From the NCBI GenBank assembly GCA_045579305.1, contig JAZNLY010000064.1, forward strand, positions 1 to 8,944: a stretch of DNA of 8,944 bases, given 5' to 3'. Positions 1 to 5,832 of the stretch are shown here, one piece after another. The stretch's first letter is position 1. Each line of letters opens with the position of its first letter. Below the pieces are notes generated by a model, which saw only the letters and a program-made list of their open reading frames with translations, was not told the DNA's origin and searched no databases. Source of the DNA: Fimenecus sp045579305 (GTDB taxonomy: Bacteria > Bacillota > Clostridia > Oscillospirales > Acutalibacteraceae). The translations under genes and the position numbers were made by a program.

Positions 1-146
1 GTATGTTCAAAAACAGGAGTTCTCATTTCGTGAAAACCGAAGTTTTCAGCAGTTTCTCTGACTGCTGATTCCACGTATTGAATTTTGTAGCTATCCTTAG
101 GGAGTGTATCCTGAGTTCCTTTGATAGCATTAGTAATCAAAGCCAT
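1..146 (-). CDS. hisS: Histidyl-tRNA synthetase, N-terminal fragment (cut by window edge)
   Basis: HisRS is the cytoplasmic class II enzyme that charges tRNA-His with histidine using ATP. Only the first 48 codons plus two bases are in the window. Reading down the minus strand from the ATG at 146-144 gives MALITNAIKGTQDTLP, then a helix with VESAVRETAENFGF, then MRTPVFEHT. The KGTQDTLP segment and the 'FGF-x-E-M-R-T-P-V-F-E' stretch are the conserved start of HisRS leading through motif 1 of the class II fold. A ribosome site (AAGGAAG, complement of 152-158) precedes the ATG. The gene lies 60 bases downstream of mgsA on the same strand, and no convincing promoter or T-box leader fits in that gap, so co-transcription with mgsA is likely. 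The rest of the protein (motifs 2 and 3, anticodon-binding domain) lies outside the window. The family call is quite secure despite the short length. Confidence 0.9.
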   Translation of the reverse strand, partial: MALITNAIKGTQDTLPKDSYKIQYVESAVRETAENFGFHEMRTPVFEH

Positions 147-171
147 AAAAATCTTCCTTAATATATGTTTT

Positions 172-194
172 GCCCCCTCAAATCAAGAGGAGGC
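172..194 (-). other. Hairpin between mgsA and hisS
   Basis: On the minus strand GCCTCCTC (194-187) can pair with GAGGGGGC (179-172) over all 8 positions with one G-T wobble, around a 7-base loop. It starts 12 bases after the mgsA stop. In the mgsA-hisS transcript it is followed by AAAACATA rather than a U-run, so it is not a normal intrinsic terminator in that direction. It may stabilise or tune the mgsA-hisS mRNA, or be a weak terminator for plus-strand transcripts, where ATTATTTCTT follows. The structure is seen by eye; the role is inference. Confidence 0.45.
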
Positions 195-206
195 ATTATT
201 TCTTAG

Positions 207-608
207 TTATTTTGGATTGACAATGTCTCTCCAGTCAAGGTCACCACGCTCAAGGGCATGGATAAGAGCCTCGGCAGTTGCAATATTTGTAGCAACCGGA
301 ACATTATGAACATCACAAAGGCGAAGCAATGTGTTGTCCTTTGGCTCGTGTGGTTTTGGGTTAAGCGGGTCACGGAACATAAGGAGCAAGTCAATTTCGT
401 TACAAGCAATTCTTGAACCGATTTGCTGGTCACCGCCCTGAGGACCACTGAGGAACTTTGTGATTTTAAGTCCTGTTGCCTCAGATACCATTTTGCCGGT
501 TGTTCCTGTAGCACAAAGATTATGATGCGAAAGAATACCGCAATAAGCGATACAGAATTGTGTCATAAGTTCTTTTTTTGAGTCGTGTGCCATAAGTGCA
601 ATGTTCAT
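207..608 (-). CDS. mgsA: Methylglyoxal synthase
   Basis: This 133-residue cytoplasmic enzyme converts dihydroxyacetone phosphate to methylglyoxal and phosphate, a bypass of lower glycolysis used when sugar phosphates build up. Family signatures run in order: ALMAHDSKK (residues 4-12), the phosphate-binding ATGTTG (33-38), SGPQGGDQQIG (54-64), FRDPL (78-82), PHEP (86-89) and LLRLCDVHNVPVATNIATAE (94-113). By alignment with the E. coli enzyme, H8, D9, D60, D80 and H87 match H19, D20, D71, D91 and H98. The position of E. coli D101 is lysine here (K90), with aspartate one residue later (D91). Length is normal for a clostridial member; it lacks the 11-residue N-terminal extension of E. coli MgsA. 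The start at 608 has an AAGGGG ribosome site. It follows the MinD-like gene by 88 bases, has its own promoter, and is followed by hisS. Confidence 0.96.
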   Translation of the reverse strand: MNIALMAHDSKKELMTQFCIAYCGILSHHNLCATGTTGKMVSEATGLKITKFLSGPQGGDQQIGSRIACNEIDLLLMFRDPLNPKPHEPKDNTLLRLCDVHNVPVATNIATAEALIHALERGDLDWRDIVNPK

Positions 609-660
609 ACTTAACCCCTTCTTTCATAAATTTTTTCCCATTTTATTATATCCATCAAAT

Positions 661-689
661 ATAATAACAAAAACTCAAGTATTTTTCAA
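661..689 (-). promoter_or_regulatory. Sigma-A-type promoter of mgsA (-hisS)
   Basis: On the minus strand, TTGAAA (complement of 684-689) and TATTAT (complement of 661-666) are separated by exactly 17 bases, in the AT-rich gap between the MinD-like gene and mgsA. The expected start of transcription is near 654, giving a leader of about 45 bases before the mgsA ATG. It suggests mgsA-hisS can be expressed independently of the upstream ATPase gene. A second TATAAT (complement of 645-650) lacks a good -35 partner. Confidence 0.7.
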
Positions 690-696
690 CATTTTT

Positions 697-1428
697 TTAC
701 AAATAAAGCGGGATTTCTTTTCCTAAAAGTCTGTCACCAATGTTGTCAAATGCTTTTCTGGCTTTTGTGGATGTCATAAGGTCGCTTTCTACTACGGATG
801 TATATGGTATTTTCTTATCTTCGGGTACAACACCTATGAGTCGGAGATATGTAATATCAATTACTTCATCTAAATTCAGTAATTTGCTTTGTTTTACAGC
901 TTTCGGGTTGAATTTGTTGACAACAAGGCGCATGTTTTTGTCCTCAATACCCGCCTGAGAAAGTTGTGTTCCTGCAATATATGCACTTCTTGCACTGACG
1001 TTATCCGGAGTTGCAACAACTATACAGAAATCTGCTGATAAAGCATATATCAACGGCAATTCGCCTACTCCTGCAGGGCTGTCAATAAAAATGTAGTCAT
1101 AATTTTCGGAATAGAGTGACAAAAGATGTTTGAATTTATCAACGTCCAAATCAGAAGGCTGTTCCAATGGTGCAGGTAAAAGCTGAAGATTATCGTCATA
1201 AAACAGACGTGCTTTGTCGGTGTCACAACGCTCGTCAATAACATCCGACCAGTCATAAAGCACCATCTGGTCTATTCCAAGAAGCAGGTCAAGACTCCGT
1301 AATGCAATATCTCCGTCGATGAGCAGAACTTTTTTATTTTTTCTGCAAAGAGCAAGGGCTGTGTTAACACAGAACGTGGATTTGCCAACCCCACCTTTAC
1401 CTGATAGTACCGTGAATATTCGTGCCAT
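697..1428 (-). CDS. MinD/ParA-family ATPase lacking the usual membrane-targeting tail
   Basis: A 243-residue P-loop ATPase of the SIMIBI (MinD/ParA/FlhG) class, a family that forms ATP-dependent dimers to position division, chromosome or flagellar machinery. Visible motifs are the deviant Walker A SGKGGVGKST (residues 9-18; signature lysine K11 and P-loop K16), VLLIDGDIALRSLDLLLG (34-51), which closely matches the MinD switch I region, and Walker B YIFIDSPAGVGE (112-123, D116). The LLPAP segment (83-87) is also MinD-like. The protein stops at GKEIPLYL, just where MinD proteins usually continue into a linker and a short C-terminal amphipathic membrane helix. No minC or minE is visible nearby. 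In several clostridia minD, minE, rodA and mgsA are neighbours, so its place before mgsA fits a remnant of a min locus (inference). Its start at 1428 has a GAGGCG ribosome site, and it is divergent from spoIIE. It could be a true MinD, a FlhG-like protein, or an uncharacterised relative; the ATPase family is certain, the role is not. Confidence 0.88.
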   Translation of the reverse strand: MARIFTVLSGKGGVGKSTFCVNTALALCRKNKKVLLIDGDIALRSLDLLLGIDQMVLYDWSDVIDERCDTDKARLFYDDNLQLLPAPLEQPSDLDVDKFKHLLSLYSENYDYIFIDSPAGVGELPLIYALSADFCIVVATPDNVSARSAYIAGTQLSQAGIEDKNMRLVVNKFNPKAVKQSKLLNLDEVIDITYLRLIGVVPEDKKIPYTSVVESDLMTSTKARKAFDNIGDRLLGKEIPLYL

Positions 1429-1451
1429 AAATTCGCCTCATTTCTGTAGAT

Positions 1452-1480
1452 ATTCTAACATATAATAATCGTTTTTAAAA
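1452..1480 (-). promoter_or_regulatory. Possible promoter of the MinD-like gene
   Basis: On the minus strand a -10-like TAGAAT (complement of 1452-1457) lies 17 bases downstream of a weak -35, TTTTAA (complement of 1475-1480). Transcription would start near 1446, close to the ATG at 1428. The -35 match is poor and the region is AT-rich, so this is tentative. Confidence 0.35.
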
Positions 1481-1569
1481 GGCAATTTTATAAATTTTTC
1501 AATATATTACACAAAGCAATTCTTTTCGTCTGTTTAACAGGGAAAAAAGCAAAATTTACGGACACAATA

Positions 1570-1601
1570 TGTCAAAAAATTTTACCGGACAAGCATATAA
1601 T
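1570..1601 (+). promoter_or_regulatory. Likely Spo0A-controlled promoter of spoIIE
   Basis: A consensus -10 hexamer TATAAT lies at 1596-1601, about 30 bases before the spoIIE ATG. No -35 hexamer sits at the normal 17-base distance (CAAAAA there). Instead TGTCAAA (1570-1576), one mismatch from the 0A-box core TGTCGAA, lies 20 bases upstream of the -10. B. subtilis spoIIE and spoIIG promoters have just this layout: sigma-A with an over-long spacer and 0A boxes over the -35 region, switched on by phosphorylated Spo0A at the start of sporulation. The sites are seen; Spo0A control is inferred from the pattern and the gene. Confidence 0.55.
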
Positions 1602-1631
1602 CAAGGAAGATAAATAAGGGTAGGTGAGAAA

Positions 1632-3944
1632 ATGATAAATCGTGAATTCGGAAGGGAAGCCGAGGAGGGAAAAATTCAATTACCTGAATTGGTGAAGAGT
1701 GTAATCAAACAGGCTTTTTATTTCGGACTGGCATTTCTGACAGCATCTGCATCGTCCCAAAAGTATTTTTCACCATTGGGAATAGCTTTTTCTGCAGGAG
1801 TCGACCGTGAGAGCACATTGTTTTCATGCTTCGGTGCTATGGCGGGATATATCGTTTCAAATGAATATGTGAGTGCATTCCGTTATGTTATGGCGTTGAT
1901 TCTGGTGTACATATTGAGAGTGTATGTGAACACTTTGCCCAAGCTTCGTAAAAAGACTTTTGTTCCGGCAACCATATCACTCTTTGCCACGTTATCTACG
2001 GGTCTGGTGTCAATGATAACAGAGACATTTACTGTGGATATGGTGCTTTTGCGCATATCTGAAGCATTGGTGGCTTTTGGTGGGGCATATTTCTTTGCAG
2101 TAAGTGTGTGGACAATTGAAAAGTTTCACAATGAGGAGAATATTACATCAAAAGAGGTTATGTCTTTGTCAGTAGCACTTCTGGTGCTGATTATATCTTT
2201 TTCTGATATTTCATTTTTCAGACTGAGTCTTTCGGGAGTTGCTTGTTCATATGTGGTCATGGTCTCCTCATACCTTTTCAAGGAATCGGGTGGTACTCTT
2301 ATGGGCACAGGTGCTTCTTTGGGATTCACAATGACAGGTAATGGTCAACCGACAGTTTTTTGTTATGCAGGTGCAGGGCTTGTGTCGGGATTGTTTTCTT
2401 ATTCGGGAAGAGTGCTTTGCGCTTGTGCGTATATTTTTTCCTATGGTGCTTTACATATTTTCCTTGGAAACGGTAAACCGGATTACGCATCACTTGTAGA
2501 AACTGCATTGGCATCAGTCTTTTTTGTGCTGACACCACAGAAATTGTTTTTTCAGATTAAACTGAGATTATCGTTCTTATCATTTTCAGGGGATGGAAAA
2601 GAGTTCCGGAATTTAATTGTTTCAAGAATAAAATCAGTGAGAGGTGCAGTGGGAGATATGTCTGAAACAGTGGTTCGGGTGTCACAGATGTTAAAAGAAA
2701 AATCTGCTCCCGATACAACAGCTGTATATCTCAGAGTAAGGGACAACGTGTGTGAAAAATGTGCAAGCTATAACAGATGTTGGCGGACTGCACTACCGGG
2801 GACTTTGGGCGAGTTTGATGAAATTATTGAAATCATACGTAAAACAGGGAACGTAACACCATCCGTAACACCTATGTCACTGCAAAGCAGGTGCATAAGA
2901 ATAATGTCTCTTTGCGATAGTTTTAACAAAAACTATGTGCTGTATTCGGCAAAATTAGGAGCAGAAGGGAGAATCAACGAAATGAGAAAAATAACTGCAG
3001 ACCAGTTTGACACTGTTTGCGATTTGCTGGACGATTTAATTGTAGGTTTTGAAAATGACGCAAAACCTCTGGCAAACAAGTCTCTGGCACTGAAAAACAG
3101 TCTGGATGACATAGGTGTTCCTGCTTTTGTGAATTGCTATGAGGATGATGATATGAACACCATTATAAATATGAGTATTGAAGCTGATTGCAAAGTGCCC
3201 GTAAATGAAATATGTCAGTGCATAGAAAATGCAACTGAAAAAGAATTCCCTTCTCCAACGATTATTTCAGGAGAAAAAGAAAAAATGCTTCTTTTCTGGG
3301 AAGAACCGGGTCTGTCAGCAGAGTGCTTTTATCATCAGTTGCCAAGTGATGGTACCAAAGTGTGCGGAGATTGCTTTGACACTTTCTTTGATGGCAGAGG
3401 TAATTTTATTGCTATGCTGAGTGACGGAATGGGTACAGGTGAACGAGCAGCACTTGACGGTGCAATGGCATCATCGCTTTTTTCACGGTTGATTATATCG
3501 GGATTTTCATTTCCTTGTGCATTACGGCTTGTTAATTCGGCTATGCTGGTGAAGAGCTATGAGGAATCTCTAGCAACTCTTGATATTCTTAAAATCAACC
3601 TTTATAACGGTCAATCCGTAATCTATAAGGCGGGTGCGACAGTTTCACTTCTGTACAGAAAGGGGAAAGTGTGCGAAATCAAAAAATCTGCCATGCCCAT
3701 AGGTATTCTGCGACAGGCTGAATTTGCAACCATAAAAGGAGGACTTAAAAGCGAAGATGTTATTATTATGATGTCAGATGGAGCAGTGGACAACAGCATC
3801 GAAGATTTAAAAAGATATATTGCGGAAAACGGATTTTCATATGACCTGCCTGAGAAACTTTGTGCTATTGCAAAAAGCAAAAATAAAAACCACAGTGACG
3901 ACATCACTGTGGCTGTTATAAAAATTGGTCTGAATAATAATTAG
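1632..3944 (+). CDS. spoIIE: Stage II sporulation protein E, membrane PP2C-type phosphatase
   Basis: SpoIIE binds FtsZ at the polar septum and, in the forespore, dephosphorylates the anti-anti-sigma factor SpoIIAA to release sigma-F. This 770-residue protein is slightly shorter than the B. subtilis one (about 827). Residues about 25-310 hold some eight to ten hydrophobic membrane helices. The cytoplasmic linker contains a cysteine cluster C374-x2-C377-x5-C383-W384, also typical of the family. The PP2C domain covers about 575-768: GD (D580), LSDGMGTGERA (from L596, metal ligand D598), SLATLD, MPIGIL, IMMSDG (D716) and SDDITV (755-760), so the metal-binding aspartates are intact. The start has an AGGTGAG ribosome site at 1622-1628. 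The gene is monocistronic here; its stop overlaps the stop of the convergent gene by a few bases, and no plus-strand terminator is evident beyond it. Confidence 0.97.
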   Translation: MINREFGREAEEGKIQLPELVKSVIKQAFYFGLAFLTASASSQKYFSPLGIAFSAGVDRESTLFSCFGAMAGYIVSNEYVSAFRYVMALILVYILRVYVNTLPKLRKKTFVPATISLFATLSTGLVSMITETFTVDMVLLRISEALVAFGGAYFFAVSVWTIEKFHNEENITSKEVMSLSVALLVLIISFSDISFFRLSLSGVACSYVVMVSSYLFKESGGTLMGTGASLGFTMTGNGQPTVFCYAGAGLVSGLFSYSGRVLCACAYIFSYGALHIFLGNGKPDYASLVETALASVFFVLTPQKLFFQIKLRLSFLSFSGDGKEFRNLIVSRIKSVRGAVGDMSETVVRVSQMLKEKSAPDTTAVYLRVRDNVCEKCASYNRCWRTALPGTLGEFDEIIEIIRKTGNVTPSVTPMSLQSRCIRIMSLCDSFNKNYVLYSAKLGAEGRINEMRKITADQFDTVCDLLDDLIVGFENDAKPLANKSLALKNSLDDIGVPAFVNCYEDDDMNTIINMSIEADCKVPVNEICQCIENATEKEFPSPTIISGEKEKMLLFWEEPGLSAECFYHQLPSDGTKVCGDCFDTFFDGRGNFIAMLSDGMGTGERAALDGAMASSLFSRLIISGFSFPCALRLVNSAMLVKSYEESLATLDILKINLYNGQSVIYKAGATVSLLYRKGKVCEIKKSAMPIGILRQAEFATIKGGLKSEDVIIMMSDGAVDNSIEDLKRYIAENGFSYDLPEKLCAIAKSKNKNHSDDITVAVIKIGLNNN
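3871..3912 (-). terminator. Intrinsic terminator of the SPFH operon, inside the spoIIE 3' coding end
   Basis: Read on the minus strand, CCACAGTGA (3912-3904) and TCACTGTGG (3898-3890) form a perfect 9-bp stem with a 5-base loop. It is followed at once by TTTTTATTTTTGC and another TTTTT (3889-3872). This is a textbook Rho-independent terminator for the three-gene operon whose last stop codon is at 3941-3943, about 30 bases upstream. On the plus strand the same bases encode the H-S-D-D-I-T-V segment of SpoIIE, preceded by lysine/asparagine codons that supply the A-run. On the plus strand no U-run follows, so it works in one direction only. Confidence 0.85.
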
Positions 3945-5095
3945 AGTTCTATCCACATAGCAGGACGGACTGAACGCTTTTCAACACCGACAGGAGCCCC
4001 CATGTTAAGGATAAATCCGTCAACCTTTACAGCGGAAGCTTTGTATTGTGTTGTACCCGGTGAACGAAGCCACCAACGACAACTACGAGAGAGACTTTCA
4101 AGCTGTGAGCCCCGGGATTCGGCATGTTTTGTTGCGACACAAATTCTTTCAAGGGATGTTGGAAGATAGGTTGTTGCTTCGTCAATTGAAAGAAGGAAAA
4201 TCTTGTCGTTTGTGTCGTTGCCGCCATCTGTATTAAAATCAGCATTATCTGTGTTCTGGAGTTCAGTGGTTCTGATTTTTGCTTTTTCAGAATCGGAGAA
4301 TGCGGATGAATAAAAATCGTTGTTGAGCCAGTTACGGATATCACTTGTTTCCCATGTAACCTGTTCAACTGAAGAATGGTAATGACGACAGTCAAGGGCA
4401 TATTGGCTTATTACAAGCATTTTGCCGTTTTCATCTTTTTCAAGTACCTTCCATTCAATTTTTTCTTTTCCGTTTGCTGTTTTATTATCCTGTTCATAGT
4501 TGCCCAAGGTGATGATATCACCAATCTGTGCGATTTCTGGATGCTCGTTCAGAAGTGCATTTGCCTGTGCTTTACTGTCCTTGAAGGTTCTCAGAGATTT
4601 GAAAGTGAGATATGCTTCCTCGTACTTCTGTTCTTCGATATTCTTAACAGCACTGTTGTATTTTACCGAGGGAATAATCACTGTTACAGTGAGTGTTCCT
4701 ATTGCAATAACAAAAATGAAAGAAAGGAGGATTTTAATAAATGTTTTACCTTTTGCCTTTGCTTTTTTTGTTCTTTCAATTCGATTTTTTTCGGCAAGTC
4801 GTTCTCGCTCGAGACGTTGTGATTCAGCTTTAAGTCGGTTTTCTTCGGCACGGACTTTTGCTTCTTCTGCTCTTGCACGAGCTTCTTCACGTTTTCTTTC
4901 GTTTTCAAGACGAACAGCTTCGGCTTGTGAATTCTTCCCGTAATCGGAAGAAGTATCAATATTCTGTTCTGAGTTGTTGACTGTGTTGCTTTGTGGAAGA
5001 GCTTTTTTTGTGCCACAGTATGAGCAAACGGCATATTGACCGTTTTCCTCAATTTCTAATGTGCCACCACACATTTCACATTTTAAAACTGACAT
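3941..5095 (-). CDS. Zinc-ribbon, coiled-coil, single-TM protein with C-terminal DUF6273
   Basis: A 384-residue membrane protein, last gene of the SPFH operon. Residues 5-29 are a zinc ribbon (C6-x2-C9 and C24-x2-C27). Residues about 60-115 are a highly charged E/R/K/A-rich coiled coil. A hydrophobic helix follows at about 119-143, preceded by a basic KKAKAKGK run, so by the positive-inside rule the N-terminus is cytoplasmic and the C-terminus outside. Residues about 145-183 (KYEEAYLTFKSL, then a second helix) resemble a TPR-like hairpin. Residues about 190-384 match DUF6273: GDIITLGNYEQD, IEWKVLE, VTWETSDIRNWLN, GGNDTNDKIFLLS, WWLRSPG and a terminal RPAMWIEL. DUF6273 has a sulfatase-modifying/lectin-like appearance but no established activity. 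The start at 5095 has a GAGGT ribosome site and lies 13 bases after the previous gene. The zinc ribbon plus membrane helix recalls B. subtilis YdjG; the DUF6273 addition does not. Function unknown. Confidence 0.85.
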   Translation of the reverse strand: MSVLKCEMCGGTLEIEENGQYAVCSYCGTKKALPQSNTVNNSEQNIDTSSDYGKNSQAEAVRLENERKREEARARAEEAKVRAEENRLKAESQRLERERLAEKNRIERTKKAKAKGKTFIKILLSFIFVIAIGTLTVTVIIPSVKYNSAVKNIEEQKYEEAYLTFKSLRTFKDSKAQANALLNEHPEIAQIGDIITLGNYEQDNKTANGKEKIEWKVLEKDENGKMLVISQYALDCRHYHSSVEQVTWETSDIRNWLNNDFYSSAFSDSEKAKIRTTELQNTDNADFNTDGGNDTNDKIFLLSIDEATTYLPTSLERICVATKHAESRGSQLESLSRSCRWWLRSPGTTQYKASAVKVDGFILNMGAPVGVEKRSVRPAMWIEL

Positions 5096-5108
5096 TATGT
5101 TACCTCAA

Positions 5109-5816
5109 TTATTTAAGAGCTTTGCATCTGTTGTTTCTGTTGTCAATGAGAAATAGCAATTCCTGTGCCTGATTTTCTATTGCTGCAGCATCATTATTTT
5201 TAACGGCAGTCTCAAAAATTTTGAATTCGTAACCGATTCTGCCTTCGATTTCAGAAAGATTTTCGTTGCTCATAGGGTCAGAATAACGGATTGCTTCATA
5301 AACCTTTTTAACTGAATCTTTTGATTCAGGTGTGTTTGCTCTTGCCATAAGATTCTGTGCATCAACTGTAAGAGTTTTGATAAAGAAAGTCTGTTCTTTG
5401 ATTTTCTTTTCAACGGATTCAACGATGTCCCCTGCAGCCTTAGCCTTGATAGTAGCAATAGCAACAAACGCAAGCACGATTACGCTGACAATAGCTGCAA
5501 TCCATGTTTCGGCAGTCGGAATTGCCATGAAAACGGAACCTGCAACTGCACTTATAACAACACCGATTACGCTCACACGAAGTAATGGGATATTGTAGAA
5601 AACTTTTGTAAGGTTATCGTCTTTAAGACCTACATATGAACAAGCAAGTTGACCAACGAAGCCAATCATAACAAGGGCATATCCGAGCCAGAATGTGTCT
5701 GTAAATTTTGATTCACCATTGATTTCGGACGGAGAAACAAATACAATCACATTGAAAACTGCTACTAAAATGGTCCAGACAACTGTATATAGTTTAAAGT
5801 TTTTACTGATTTTCAT
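5109..5816 (-). CDS. Four-helix membrane protein of the SPFH operon, unknown function
   Basis: A 235-residue protein I cannot assign to a named family. Four hydrophobic helices are visible at about residues 9-28, 42-64, 76-99 and 104-123. They are followed by a roughly 110-residue, charged, helical tail (for example VESVEKKIKEQTFF at 132-145 and FETAVKNNDAAAIENQAQEL at 201-220) expected in the cytoplasm. The reading frame is open back to 5927, but that version would overlap the zinc-ribbon end of the upstream gene; the ATG at 5816 has an ideal TAGGAGG ribosome site 9 bases before it and sits 16 bases after the upstream stop, so I take 5816. Middle gene of the operon, 13 bases before the DUF6273 gene. 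Its position suggests it is the membrane partner of the SPFH protein, comparable to YdjH in the B. subtilis ydjFGHI operon (inference, from order and topology only). Confidence 0.8.
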   Translation of the reverse strand: MKISKNFKLYTVVWTILVAVFNVIVFVSPSEINGESKFTDTFWLGYALVMIGFVGQLACSYVGLKDDNLTKVFYNIPLLRVSVIGVVISAVAGSVFMAIPTAETWIAAIVSVIVLAFVAIATIKAKAAGDIVESVEKKIKEQTFFIKTLTVDAQNLMARANTPESKDSVKKVYEAIRYSDPMSNENLSEIEGRIGYEFKIFETAVKNNDAAAIENQAQELLFLIDNRNNRCKALK

Positions 5817-5825
5817 TTTCAAAGG

Positions 5826-5832
5826 CCTCCTA
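5826..5832 (-). promoter_or_regulatory. Ribosome site fixing the start of the 4-TM gene
   Basis: TAGGAGG on the minus strand, 9 bases before the ATG at 5816-5814. It supports this start over an upstream in-frame ATG at 5927 that lies inside the preceding gene. Confidence 0.85.

Noticed and set aside
147..206. T-box or separate promoter for hisS
   Set aside because: The gap is only 60 bases, has no T-box motifs, and the only promoter-like pair (TTGATT-17-TATTAA) would start transcription almost at the start codon.
203..514. Minus-strand frame of 103 residues overlapping mgsA
   Set aside because: Frame-shifted shadow of mgsA, which has complete family motifs in its own frame.
3945..4080. Plus-strand terminator for spoIIE in the convergent gene
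   Set aside because: I looked for a stem followed by a T-run and found only a GACGGA/TCCGTC pair with a loop of about 50 bases and no T-run.
4376..4943. Two plus-strand open frames of 147-148 residues across the DUF6273 gene
   Set aside because: They are antisense shadows of the coiled coil and TM coding region, with Cys/Phe- or Ser/Arg-rich nonsense composition and no ribosome site.
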